The notes beneath the pieces are model-generated. The model saw nothing but the letters and a program-made list of their open reading frames with translations, made no database searches and had not been told where the DNA came from. A stretch of 64,000 nt of DNA from Desulfovibrio sp. ZJ209 (GTDB taxonomy: Bacteria; Desulfobacterota; Desulfovibrionia; Desulfovibrionales; Desulfovibrionaceae), in NCBI RefSeq assembly GCF_011039135.1, contig NZ_JAAKEJ010000004.1:173254-237253 (forward strand). Reading direction: 5' to 3'. A program made the translations under genes and the position numbers. Below, piece after piece: positions 26,742 to 34,592 of the stretch (its first letter is position 1; each line of letters opens with the position of its first letter).

Positions 26742-27707
26742 CTACGGCTCTTCCTCGTCCAGAAAGGCCACGGGCAGCCCGAGGTCAGCGGCGCGTTCGG
26801 CCTCGGCCTCGATGGCCGCCCGCTCTTCCCGGGCCTTCCTTTCCGCCTCGGCCGCGCGCGCGGCCTCTTCGGCGTCCAGCTTTTCCCAGTGCCGGAGCAG
26901 GCGCGCGAGGGCCTGCGAGCCGTTGCGCTCGATGTTCAGCCAGCGCAGCTCGCCGTCATTCCACTCCAGTTCTTCAGAAAAGCGGATGCGCAGGGCCGCG
27001 GGCCCGTCGCGCCGGGGGAACACGCCGACCTTGCGCCCAAGAAAGGCCAGCGGCCTCGCCGGGCGCTCCGGCGTGAGCGGGGTGAAGGCCACGAGGTAGC
27101 GCTCCTGCGCGGCCATGAGCTTCTGCCGGATGGCCTCGCCGGCCAGAAGGCAGGCGCCGCTGACGGAAAGATTGAGCAGTTGCTGCTGCGCCTGCCCACC
27201 GGGCTCCAGTAGGCGCTCGAGGTCTGCCGGCCGGCGCGGGGGCGCCTCCACGAGCACGAGGCGCGCGCCCTCCACGCGGCCCGGGCCGCAGTTGATGCGG
27301 TCGTGCCGGCGGCGCCGGCGGATCTTCGAGGGCAGGGAGACGCGCAGCTCCAGCGCCATGGGCAGGTTGTTGCGGCCGAGGGCGCGGTCGAGGATGGTGG
27401 CGCGGCCCTCGTATTCCACGCGGATGACATCCCTGAGGCCCCGGGGCAGGTCCACCGCAAAGGCATAGGCGCAGGCCGGGTCGAGCGGGGCGCGGCTCCC
27501 GAAGGAGAAATCGTAGCCGTCGGCCCTGAAGCGCGCCACCTGCCCGCGCACGGCCGTGATGCCGCCGCGCAGGGTGACGTCGGCCTCGTTGGCGGCGTCG
27601 AGGCGCATGTGGCTTTTCAGGGTGACGGGCGCCCCCTGGGCCCGGGCGGCCTGGAAGATGCCCAGGATGTCGGGGTGCCAGAGATGATAGCTGTCGCGGG
27701 GGGGCAT
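26742..27707 (-). CDS. PilZ-domain protein (putative c-di-GMP receptor)
   Basis: From the ATG at 27707 the protein has 321 residues. An N-terminal beta-rich region (about 1-110) is followed by a PilZ domain whose binding residues can be read: an Arg-rich stretch ending RRRRHDRI (RxxxR type) and LLNLSVSGACLL (NxSxxG). The two-part build resembles YcgR-type proteins that act on motility or secretion when they bind c-di-GMP. The C-terminus is a charged, Ala/Glu-rich coiled coil. A TTG at 27761 could give a longer form. It follows metQ on the same strand, about 60 bases from its stop, but functionally it fits better with the neighbouring Lap-like genes. Confidence 0.75.
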   Translation of the reverse strand: MPPRDSYHLWHPDILGIFQAARAQGAPVTLKSHMRLDAANEADVTLRGGITAVRGQVARFRADGYDFSFGSRAPLDPACAYAFAVDLPRGLRDVIRVEYEGRATILDRALGRNNLPMALELRVSLPSKIRRRRRHDRINCGPGRVEGARLVLVEAPPRRPADLERLLEPGGQAQQQLLNLSVSGACLLAGEAIRQKLMAAQERYLVAFTPLTPERPARPLAFLGRKVGVFPRRDGPAALRIRFSEELEWNDGELRWLNIERNGSQALARLLRHWEKLDAEEAARAAEAERKAREERAAIEAEAERAADLGLPVAFLDEEEP

Positions 27708-27766
27708 GGCTGGCGTGCGGAGGCGGCGCCCCTGGCGGGCGCCGCGCTCCCTTTTCTGCAACTTTC

Positions 27767-28567
27767 CTACTTGGCCACCGAGGGCAGCACCGCGCCGGCG
27801 TACTTCTCGCGCATGGCCTTGGCAATCTCGGGGCTGACCAGCACTTCATAGAGCGCCTGAAGCTCGGGGCGCGCGGTGTCCTTCTCGCGCACGGCGAGCA
27901 CATTGGCGTAGGTGGAGGCGGCCATGGAGTCGGCGGCTTCCACGGCCAGCGCCTCGGCCACCTTGAGGCCGCCCAGGATGGCGTAGTTGCCGTTGATGAC
28001 GGCCGCGTCCACGTCCGGCAGGGCGCGCACGAGCTGCGGGGCTTCGATCTCTTCGATCCTGAGCTTCTTGGGGTTCTCCACGATGTCGCGCGTCGTGGCG
28101 GTGAGGCCGGAGCCGGGGGCCAGCTTGATGAGACCTTCGTCCTGCAACAGCAGCAGGGCGCGGCCCTCGTTGGTGGCGTCATTGGGCACGGCGATGATGG
28201 CGCCGTCCTTGAGGGTCTTCAGGTCCTTGCTGCGGCCGGCGTAGATGCCGAAAGGCTCGTAGTGCACGGGCCCCATGGAGGCGAGCTTGACGCCCTTCTG
28301 GGCGACGAAATCGTCCAGATAGGGCTTGTGCTGGAAGTAGTTGGCGTCGAGATCGCCGCTGTCCAGCGCCACGTTGGGCTGCACATAGTCGGAATATTCC
28401 ACGATCTTGAGCTCGATGCCCGCGGGCTTGAGCAGCTTGGCCGCCTCGGCGAGGATCTCGGCGTGCGGCGTGGGCGAGGCGCCCACGGTGAGTGTGGTGG
28501 CCGCGTGGGCCGCGCCGGCGAAGCAGAGGCTGGCGGCGAATGCCGCCGCAAGGAAGAGTTTGTTCAT
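27767..28567 (-). CDS. metQ: MetQ methionine-binding protein
   Basis: This 266-residue solute-binding protein of the NlpA/MetQ family captures D/L-methionine in the periplasm. It has a signal peptide with a likely AHA-A cleavage site and no good lipobox, then TLTVGASPTPHAEIL, ANYFQHKPYLDDF, AVPNDATNEGRALLLLQ and VNGNY-like DAAVINGNYAILGGL, all typical of the family. An AAGGAA site precedes the ATG. It is the third gene of metN-metI-metQ, 63 bases after metI. Confidence 0.93.
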   Translation of the reverse strand: MNKLFLAAAFAASLCFAGAAHAATTLTVGASPTPHAEILAEAAKLLKPAGIELKIVEYSDYVQPNVALDSGDLDANYFQHKPYLDDFVAQKGVKLASMGPVHYEPFGIYAGRSKDLKTLKDGAIIAVPNDATNEGRALLLLQDEGLIKLAPGSGLTATTRDIVENPKKLRIEEIEAPQLVRALPDVDAAVINGNYAILGGLKVAEALAVEAADSMAASTYANVLAVREKDTARPELQALYEVLVSPEIAKAMREKYAGAVLPSVAK

Positions 28568-28630
28568 GCCTGCGATTCCTTCACGTTGAGGGTGATGCCG
28601 GGGGCGTGCGGACCGGGGCCCGCGCCGCCA

Positions 28631-29293
28631 TTAGCCGCCGCGCCGGTCGGAACGGCGGGTGGCCCAGTTGCCGAAACTCTGGATGGCCTGCACGATGATG
28701 ATAAGCAGCACCACCGTGATGATCATGATGTCGGTCTGGTAGCGGTTGTAGCCGTACATGATGGCGAGCTTGCCGAGGCCCCCGCCGCCCACGGCGCCGG
28801 CCATGGCCGAATAGCCGAGGATGGTGATGGCCGCCACGGCGCTGCCGTTGATGAGCGAGGGCAGCGCCTCGGGGATAAGCACCTTGGTGATGATCTGCCA
28901 CACGGAGGCGCCCATGCTCTCCGCCGCCTCCACCACGCCGTGGTCCACCTCGAGCAGGGAGGACTCCACCAGGCGCGCCACGAAGGGCGCGGCCGCCAGC
29001 ACCAGCGGCACGATGGTGGCGTTGTTGCCGATGGTGGTGCCCACGAGGAAGCGGGTGAAGGGGATGACCGCGATCATGAGGATAAGGAAGGGGAAGGAGC
29101 GCGTGAGGTTCACCACCACGTCGAGCACGTTGTAAAAGGCCGCGTGCGGCCGGATGCCGCCCTTGCGCGTGATGACGAGCGCCACGCCCATGACGATGCC
29201 GAACACATAGGAGAAGAAGGTCGCCACCACGGTCATGTAGATGGTGTCCCAGGTGCCGACGAGGAGCATCTCCAGCGTTTTTTCGTCAATCAT
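28631..29293 (-). CDS. metI: MetI methionine permease
   Basis: This 220-residue membrane protein with five hydrophobic segments carries the permease coupling motif EAAESMGASVWQIITKVLIPEALPSLING (EAA loop, about residues 125-155). It also has GYSAMAGAVGGGGLGKLAI near the end, as in all MetI proteins. The ATG at 29293 overlaps the metN stop by 8 bases. It forms the inner-membrane channel of the methionine importer. Confidence 0.94.
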   Translation of the reverse strand: MIDEKTLEMLLVGTWDTIYMTVVATFFSYVFGIVMGVALVITRKGGIRPHAAFYNVLDVVVNLTRSFPFLILMIAVIPFTRFLVGTTIGNNATIVPLVLAAAPFVARLVESSLLEVDHGVVEAAESMGASVWQIITKVLIPEALPSLINGSAVAAITILGYSAMAGAVGGGGLGKLAIMYGYNRYQTDIMIITVVLLIIIVQAIQSFGNWATRRSDRRGG

Positions 29294-30320
29294 GGGGCGC
29301 GTCCTCCAGTTTTTCCAGCGCGAGGTGGTGGTCCCTCGCCCAGTCCATGATGCGCTCGCGCGTGGCCTTGGCGTCCGGCAGCTGGAGCACCATCTGCCCC
29401 ACGGCCGTGCCGCCGATGTCGCGCGTGTCCGCATACATGATGTTCACCGGTGAGCCGCAGTGGAGCACGAGGTTGGAGATGACCGGCTCGAACGAGGAGC
29501 GCCCGTTGAAGATGAGCCGGTAGAGGTTGTCGCACTTGTCGAGCGGCAGGTTCTGGAGCGCCTCGGGCAGCACGAGCTTGCGCGCGGCCTCGGTGCGTGG
29601 GTGGAAGAAGACCTCCTCCACCGGGCCCTGCTCCACGATGACGCCCTTGCTGATGATGGCCACATGGCTGCAGATCTGGTCGATGACGCGCATCTCGTGG
29701 GTGATGACCACGGCCGTGATGCCAAGCTGGGCGTTGATGTCCTTGATGAGCGCGAGGATGGAGTCGGTGGTGGCCGGGTCGAGCGCGGAGGTGGCCTCGT
29801 CGCAGAGCAGCACGCGCGGCCGGGTGGCCAGCGCGCGGGCGATGGCCACGCGCTGCTTTTGGCCGCCGGAAAGCTGGGAGGGATAGGCCTGCATGCGGGC
29901 GGAAAGGCCCACCATGTCGAGCAGCTCCTCGGCGCGGCGCCGCCCCTCGGCGCGGGACACGCCCGCGAGCTCCAGCGGGAAGCGCACGTTCTCGAGCGCC
30001 GTGCGCTGCATGAGCAGGTTGAACTGCTGGAAGATCATCCCCATGGAGCGCCGCGCCTCGCGTAAGCTCGCGCCCGAGAGCTCACAGAGGTCGCGCCCCT
30101 CGAACAGCACGCGCCCGGCCGTGGGCCGCTCGAGGAGGTTGATGCAGCGCACAAGGGTGGACTTGCCGGCGCCGCTCTTGCCGATGATGCCGAAAATCTC
30201 GCCCTTGCCGATGGAAAGGTCGATGCCGCGCAGGGCATAGACGGCCTCGCCGTGGCCGGGATACTTCTTTTCGAGGTGTTCTATCCTGATAATGGGCTTG
30301 ATGCTGGGCTCGTCCGCCAT
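29286..30320 (-). CDS. metN: MetN methionine-importer ATPase
   Basis: This 344-residue ABC ATPase has Walker A GKSGAGKST (about residues 45-53), signature LSGGQKQRV (about 150), Walker B VLLCDEATSALD and switch ITHEM. A C-terminal NIL domain (about 260-344) binds methionine and inhibits transport when the cell is replete, so feedback control is built in. The ATG at 30320 has a GGAGG site seven bases upstream; longer readings are not supported. I see no SAM riboswitch-like fold in the short upstream gap. Confidence 0.94.
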   Translation of the reverse strand: MADEPSIKPIIRIEHLEKKYPGHGEAVYALRGIDLSIGKGEIFGIIGKSGAGKSTLVRCINLLERPTAGRVLFEGRDLCELSGASLREARRSMGMIFQQFNLLMQRTALENVRFPLELAGVSRAEGRRRAEELLDMVGLSARMQAYPSQLSGGQKQRVAIARALATRPRVLLCDEATSALDPATTDSILALIKDINAQLGITAVVITHEMRVIDQICSHVAIISKGVIVEQGPVEEVFFHPRTEAARKLVLPEALQNLPLDKCDNLYRLIFNGRSSFEPVISNLVLHCGSPVNIMYADTRDIGGTAVGQMVLQLPDAKATRERIMDWARDHHLALEKLEDAPHD

Positions 30321-30504
30321 GCCGCCTCCGGCGCGTTCGCCGGGTGCATCCCGGCACGCCAGCAGGCATAGCACGTTTCGGCGCAAAGGCAAAGCGGCGC
30401 CCCTTGCCAAGGGCCGGGCCGCTATGTAAAGTCTCGCCATGCCGGGCAAAGGGTGCCCGGGTGCGGATATGACGGGCTTTGCCCGGCAAAAGACGGAGAA
30501 TATC

Positions 30505-30822
30505 ATGGCCGACAACCATCATGAACATACGGTGGATGAACTGAGGCAGGAACTCAACGCCATGCGCGAGCAGATGGACAGCCTGCTCGAGACGCTGAAA
30601 GACAAAAAGGACGAGATTGGCGGCGAGCTTTCCTCGCGCCTCGCGCGGGAGCTTTCGCACTACCGCCACCTCGCGCAGGACCAGGCCCGCAAGCTCCAGG
30701 ACGCCGGGAGCGCAGGCATGGACGAAGTGAGCGAACAGGTGCGCCGCAACCCCATGATGAGCCTGCTCATCGCCTTCGGCGCGGGCTGCGTCTTTTCCTG
30801 CCTGTTCAGGAACTTGAGGTAG
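30505..30822 (+). CDS. Small YqjD/ElaB-like membrane-anchored protein
   Basis: This 105-residue protein has a long charged amphipathic helix (about residues 8-70, ELRQELNAMREQMDSLL and onward). It is followed by a short C-terminal hydrophobic anchor ending MSLLIAFGAGCVFSCLFRNL. That is the layout of the DUF883/ElaB family, whose E. coli members bind ribosomes at the inner membrane in stationary phase. The start follows ACGGAG. It is divergent from metN and begins a three-gene set with the next two genes. Confidence 0.75.
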   Translation: MADNHHEHTVDELRQELNAMREQMDSLLETLKDKKDEIGGELSSRLARELSHYRHLAQDQARKLQDAGSAGMDEVSEQVRRNPMMSLLIAFGAGCVFSCLFRNLR

Positions 30823-30830
30823 CCCGCCGC

Positions 30831-31376
30831 GTGAAGGGCCTGGCGGAACTGGTCGTCAGCCTCTGCGACCTGTGCGAAGCCGAGGGGCGCCTCCTCGAGG
30901 CGGGCATCCTGCGCACCGTGCGCCGGGTGGGCCTGCTCTCTCTGGGGCTGCTCTTCGGCGCCGCCGCCCTTGCGCTGCTTTTGGCCGCGCTCTATGCCCT
31001 GCTGACCGCCCTTTTGCCCAGGCCCGCGGCCCTCGGGCTTCTTGGCGCCGCCAGCGCGGTCATCGCGGGCCTGTTCCTCTGGAGCGCGCGCGGCGGGGCT
31101 GCTCAGGACGCCGGGGAGACGAAGGCGGAGGAGGGGGCCGGCAAGCCCGGAGCGGAGGAGCCGGTCAAGCAGCCCAGGGAGGCGGAAACGGCCTGCGCCC
31201 CGAAGTCTGCAAGCGCGCCGACCCCGAAGCCCGCGGCCGGACAGCCGGCGGCCGAGAGCCATGCCCCTTGGGCGCACGCTGCCCCCTATGGGCATGGGGG
31301 CGCCACGGCCACCCGGGCCGAGTGCGGAAAACCCCACTCCCCGCAGCGGGGCGGCCGGATGCAGGAAAAGCGATGA
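30831..31376 (+). CDS. YqjE / holin-X-like membrane protein
   Basis: The GTG at 30831, eight bases after the previous stop, gives 181 residues. An N-terminal amphipathic stretch precedes two adjacent membrane helices (about residues 32-60 and 64-85). A low-complexity, Pro/Ala/Glu-rich cytoplasmic tail follows. The hydrophobic hairpin resembles the YqjE/phage-holin superfamily III group that is often linked to ElaB-type genes. The tail shows no motif. The role is inferred only from this pairing. Confidence 0.65.
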   Translation: MKGLAELVVSLCDLCEAEGRLLEAGILRTVRRVGLLSLGLLFGAAALALLLAALYALLTALLPRPAALGLLGAASAVIAGLFLWSARGGAAQDAGETKAEEGAGKPGAEEPVKQPREAETACAPKSASAPTPKPAAGQPAAESHAPWAHAAPYGHGGATATRAECGKPHSPQRGGRMQEKR

Positions 31377-31645
31377 AGGAAAAGCTCGGGGCCGCGGCGC
31401 AAAATGTCCGCGAGGCCAAGACGCGCTTTCTCCAGGCGGCGGCCTCCGTGGCGCCGCTCAACTATGTGCGCGCGCACCCTGTGAAGAGCCTGTCCTGCTC
31501 CTTTTTGCTCGGCCTCTCGCTGAGCGTTCTCAGGCGCGGCGCAGGCGGCCTCGCGCTCGTGCCGCTCGCGCTCCAGACCGTGGAACTTGCCGCGCGCCTG
31601 GGCTTCCTCGAGCTCCCCAAACGCAAGGACAACGCCGACACCTAG
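31373..31645 (+). CDS. Small membrane-associated protein of the same set
   Basis: This 90-residue protein starts at an ATG that overlaps the previous stop by 4 bases, so it is translationally coupled. It has a basic helix (KEKLGAAAQNVREAKTRFLQAA) and two moderately hydrophobic segments (HPVKSLSCSFLLGLSLSVLR; GLALVPLALQTVELAARLGF). E. coli has a third small gene (YqjK) in the equivalent place, but similarity is too weak to claim. It is the last chromosomal gene before the tRNA-Arg. Confidence 0.65.
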   Translation: MKEKLGAAAQNVREAKTRFLQAAASVAPLNYVRAHPVKSLSCSFLLGLSLSVLRRGAGGLALVPLALQTVELAARLGFLELPKRKDNADT

Positions 31646-31660
31646 ACCACATCACCTTAC

Positions 31661-31737
31661 GCGCCCGTAGCTCAGTAGGATAGAGCAGGAGCCTTCTAAG
31701 CTCTTGGTCAGGGGTTCGACTCCCTTCGGGCGCGCCA
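31661..31737 (+). tRNA. tRNA-Arg (UCU), prophage attachment site
   Basis: A full cloverleaf is present: acceptor GCGCCCG/CGGGCGC, D-arm, anticodon loop CTTCTAA (anticodon TCT), T-arm GGGGTTCGACTCCC and an encoded CCA. The phage integrase gene ends 14 bases downstream and points toward it, so the 3' half is very likely the left attachment site. The gene stays intact because the phage supplies or duplicates the 3' end. Confidence 0.96.
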
Positions 31738-31751
31738 ATTATCCCAGGCGG

Positions 31752-32849
31752 TTACTGTGACGAGGTAGCCGCCTGTTGCTTTGGGCACATGACCTTGGGC
31801 ACATTTCCGATTTCAGGAAGCGCCTCGACAGCGGCCCGTTTTTGCGTGTCCAGAACATACTGGTAGTGTGACAAGATCATGGTTGGCGAGCTATGCCCCA
31901 TGAGCTTTGCCACCGTTCCAATGTCCACGCCGCCCGCAATAAGCTCCGTGGCAAACGCATGTCGGAGATCATACGGGCGTATCCGCCGATGGATGCCTGC
32001 CCGTTGGAGGGTACGACGCCAGGCCGTTTTGATAGAAGCAACCTTGCGCCCGTTGTAGTGGATTAGGTGGCTGATCCCGAGTCTTGCGTCGTCTGCCCGC
32101 CATGATTCAAAGAGCGGCAAGAGCCCCTTTCTGATTGGCACTTCGCGCCATGGGGCGGCGGCGTTCTTTTTTGCGCCATGAACGCGCAATACCTGTTGGA
32201 GCATATCCACGTCATCCCAAGTGAGGCGGAGCAATTCAGACGGCCCGACGCGGACGCCACATTGAGCGCCGAGAATGACCACCCTCACGATATGAGGTTC
32301 AGCAACACTGATGATTGCAGACAACTCCTCCGGGGAAGGAGGAATGAACTTTTCGTACAACGCTGGCGGTAGCTTGGGAAACCTGATGGGTTCGCACAAC
32401 TCATGTTCAGCGCACCATCTCAGCACGGTACGCAAAACGGATAGCCTCCCCCGCACCGTGGCTGATTTTACGGGCCGTGCGCTCATGGTTGCCATGAGCG
32501 AAGATATTTTCGCAGCATCAATTTCTGAGAGAGCGAGCGCCCCATACAGCCGCAACGGCAGCCGCATAGCGCCCATTTGCCACGCGAGCCCTTCCCGGTC
32601 GAACTGCTTTTCCCTGAGATAGAGCAGATATGCTCCTTCCAAGGTTATCTCCCCTCCCCCTTGTTCTCCGGCTCCTTGCTCCTCCCGGAATGATTCCCTT
32701 TCAAAGCGAAGCCGATGCTTGACCAAAGAATCCTGCTTTTCCGCTTCTTGCTTGGTTTCAAAGCTGGCGCTCTCCCTGCGCCCGGTTATGGGGTTGTTCC
32801 AATAGACCTGCCAAGGACTGGCACGCCCTTTCCGTTCACGAATGGCCAT
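31752..32849 (-). CDS. Tyrosine-recombinase integrase
   Basis: This 365-residue site-specific recombinase integrates the phage at tRNA-Arg. The N-terminal Arm-type DNA-binding part (KGRASPWQVYWNNPITGRRESASF) is followed by a SAM-like core-binding domain. The catalytic domain has Arg in GAQCGVRVGPSELLRLTWDDVD, RPYDLRHAFATELIAGGVD (HxxR equivalents DLRHAFAT and MGHSSP) and the nucleophile Tyr in MILSHYQYVL (about residue 335). The ATG at 32849 has GGAGGG four bases before; the ATG at 32864 is less likely. It is the last gene of the leftward operon. Confidence 0.95.
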   Translation of the reverse strand: MAIRERKGRASPWQVYWNNPITGRRESASFETKQEAEKQDSLVKHRLRFERESFREEQGAGEQGGGEITLEGAYLLYLREKQFDREGLAWQMGAMRLPLRLYGALALSEIDAAKISSLMATMSARPVKSATVRGRLSVLRTVLRWCAEHELCEPIRFPKLPPALYEKFIPPSPEELSAIISVAEPHIVRVVILGAQCGVRVGPSELLRLTWDDVDMLQQVLRVHGAKKNAAAPWREVPIRKGLLPLFESWRADDARLGISHLIHYNGRKVASIKTAWRRTLQRAGIHRRIRPYDLRHAFATELIAGGVDIGTVAKLMGHSSPTMILSHYQYVLDTQKRAAVEALPEIGNVPKVMCPKQQAATSSQ

Positions 32850-32887
32850 GATGCCCTCCATCATGCGCCAATGTGCCCAGAAGGGAT

Positions 32888-33196
32888 TTATTGGACGCTT
32901 GGCTTGTGTGTCAGCAGGTAAAGTTCATCCAACGTTACCCTTGACAGGAATCCGGCGGGGGCGCCGGCCACGGGTCGAAGGGGAGTCTTTGAGGTCTTTG
33001 GCGGGGGCTGCGCGCGCCTGTGCATTTCTTCGGCCACCGCCTGCACAGCGGATTCCAACCAACGGAGCCCGCGCCCACGGCCTGCGCCGAGATCGACCGG
33101 CTGAACGCCGTGATCCATGAGGATAGCGCGGGCAACATCGGGGGACGTGCCGAACACGGCGCCGATTTCCGATTTTCGCAAAAATCTTTCGGGCAT
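32888..33196 (-). CDS. Small helix-turn-helix protein, excisionase candidate
   Basis: This 102-residue protein has an N-terminal winged-helix-like segment (RFLRKSEIGAVFGTSPDVARAILMDHGVQPVDLG) of the kind that reads DNA, and a basic middle. Position directly upstream of the integrase and small size suggest an excisionase (directionality factor), although there is no clear family match. A GAGGTAG site precedes the ATG, and the gap to the methyltransferase gene is 6 bases. Confidence 0.6.
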   Translation of the reverse strand: MPERFLRKSEIGAVFGTSPDVARAILMDHGVQPVDLGAGRGRGLRWLESAVQAVAEEMHRRAQPPPKTSKTPLRPVAGAPAGFLSRVTLDELYLLTHKPSVQ

Positions 33197-33202
33197 TGTG
33201 GG

Positions 33203-33694
33203 CTACCTCAAATGAATAAGGGCGCCCGAGAGCGCCCCTTCGTTTTGTGCCCGAAGCAGCCGGGCACAATCTTCCCCCGAATACGCCACAAGGCATGAGG
33301 GCGCATTGGCCGTGCCTCCGCGTTCCCCTGTGACGCGGTGAAAGCGGAGCCGTCCACGGAAAAAGAAGATCGCGCGGGCCTTGGCCCATATCTCGGCGTG
33401 GAAGCCCACTGTCTCGGTGCGCGCAAATATCAGCGCGAGCCCGCTGCCATGCTCGGCCAGCCGGGCAAGCCAGTGGAAGGTCTCTCGCCCATAGGGAGGA
33501 TTGAGCCAGACGCGGCCCTCCCAGGGCTGCGCCATGCCGTTGTCGATTTTGGTGTAGTGGCGCGCGGCCATATCCCAAGGGCGCACGATGGGCGCGGCGG
33601 GATCAAGATCAAATGGCCCAAGCGCCCGGAGTATTTCGGGCGGCGTGAGCCATTCATCGTTATTGTCCGTGTTGCTGTTGAAGTTGCGGGGCAT
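33203..33694 (-). CDS. Phage DNA N6-adenine methyltransferase (Dam type)
   Basis: This 163-residue protein belongs to the phage Dam family (DNA N-6-adenine-methyltransferase). Motifs are DEWLTPPEILRALGPFDLDPAA (start), the catalytic NPPYGRE (about residue 71) and a beta-strand LALIFARTET. It lacks a separate target-recognition domain, as is usual for this small type. It probably protects phage DNA or alters promoter methylation. The ATG has no good Shine-Dalgarno and lies behind a run of ten C on the coding strand (33716-33725), so expression may depend on the upstream gene or on that run. Confidence 0.85.
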   Translation of the reverse strand: MPRNFNSNTDNNDEWLTPPEILRALGPFDLDPAAPIVRPWDMAARHYTKIDNGMAQPWEGRVWLNPPYGRETFHWLARLAEHGSGLALIFARTETVGFHAEIWAKARAIFFFRGRLRFHRVTGERGGTANAPSCLVAYSGEDCARLLRAQNEGALSGALIHLR

Positions 33695-33715
33695 TGTAAT
33701 TACTAAATTATTTTC

Positions 33716-33725
33716 GGGGGGGGGG
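33716..33725. repeat. Homopolymer of ten G (C on the coding strand)
   Basis: Ten consecutive G lie in the 37-base gap between the Ea22-like gene and the Dam-type gene. Runs of this length slip easily during replication. Here it is in a leader, not in a coding sequence, so it could change spacing or structure before the methyltransferase start. Confidence 0.9.
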
Positions 33726-33731
33726 TATCTA

Positions 33732-34274
33732 TCACTTTTGGCATTGCTCCTCCACGGCCTTGCGGGCGGCTTCGCGCCAGCAGGCGGCGCAGTCATGAGG
33801 GTGATTCTCGTTGTCGCAATCCGGGAGGCGCTCAGGGGGAATAGGGGGGCAGCCCTTGCACACATTATGCGCCAGCCAGTCCGCCTCTTTATTCAGCCGT
33901 TCCACCTCACCTTCCAAGCGCGCCACCTGAGCTTCCAGATCATCACGCTCAAGGCACAACTGTTCCACATAGGCGTCGCCTTCGCCTTTACGGCATTCCG
34001 TGGCCGCGAGGTCGTTCCGCAGGCGCAGGATTTCGTCAACGTGGGCCATGACCACATTCGGCGAGTTGGCCGCAATGTGGGCGCAGTTCCGGGAGCCCTC
34101 TACGGATATGCTGACCAGTATTGCATTCGGGGCAGACTGGCTCCAAATCTGGAAGGGGCCTGGGTAGGGGCCTCCATTATATATTTGGACGGCCCACGGC
34201 CCCGGCGTGGCCTTTTCGGCAATGGCCCGGTGTTTGAGAAGGGCCTCAGTGGAAAGGTCGATTTCTCTCGGCAT
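33732..34274 (-). CDS. Ea22-like phage protein
   Basis: This 180-residue protein contains the ATPGPWAVQ pattern and a following NAILVSISV...AHIAANSPNVVMAHVDEILRLRNDL segment, typical of the Ead/Ea22 group found in the early left operons of many temperate phages. The C-terminal half is a coiled coil (LERDDLEAQVARLEGEVERL) and then a Cys/His set (VCKGCPP, DCDNENHPHDCAACW) that may bind zinc. The function of the family is not known. It shares one base with the upstream gene. Confidence 0.65.
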   Translation of the reverse strand: MPREIDLSTEALLKHRAIAEKATPGPWAVQIYNGGPYPGPFQIWSQSAPNAILVSISVEGSRNCAHIAANSPNVVMAHVDEILRLRNDLAATECRKGEGDAYVEQLCLERDDLEAQVARLEGEVERLNKEADWLAHNVCKGCPPIPPERLPDCDNENHPHDCAACWREAARKAVEEQCQK

Positions 34275-34591
34275 TACTGTCTCCTACTTCTGGGTAGCTT
34301 CTGTAGCCTGTCAATTTCGGCGGCAATGAGGGCCCCCGCCTTCACGAGTTCCCAGATGCGATCCTGTGGTGTGGGCTTCCATGTTTCCCAAGACCAAGGC
34401 CAGAACGAGGGTATGGAATTGGGGATGTAGGCATACTCGATATTGCAGCGGAGTTCATTGGGAAAGGCATAACATGCCGCCGCTCTGGCAAGTTCCCCTT
34501 TTGAATGCCAGGTGGCATCGTGCTCAAGGGAATACTGTTCTTCATCAATCTGCCGTTGCCGCTCTTGGGCAATGAGTTCTGCGCCGGTCAT
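34274..34591 (-). CDS. Conserved small phage protein of unknown function
   Basis: This 105-residue protein starts AELIAQERQRQIDEEQYSLEHDATWHSKGELARAAACYA and ends with WPW...RIWELVKAGALIAAEIDRLQ. The arrangement (ERQRQ, EHD, AAACYA, WPW, KAGALIxAEIxR) recurs in small proteins of many phage early regions, but none has an assigned function that I know. Its 3' end overlaps the next gene by one base. Confidence 0.7.
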   Translation of the reverse strand: MTGAELIAQERQRQIDEEQYSLEHDATWHSKGELARAAACYAFPNELRCNIEYAYIPNSIPSFWPWSWETWKPTPQDRIWELVKAGALIAAEIDRLQKLPRSRRQ

Positions 34592-34592
34592 T

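Noticed and set aside
30321..30504. Possible SAM or methionine riboswitch before metN
   Set aside because: The gap is short and I could not find a multi-stem junction or an anti-terminator; the visible GC-rich hairpin (GCCGGGCAAAG...CTTTGCCCGGC) belongs to the leader of the divergent gene and is not a known riboswitch fold.
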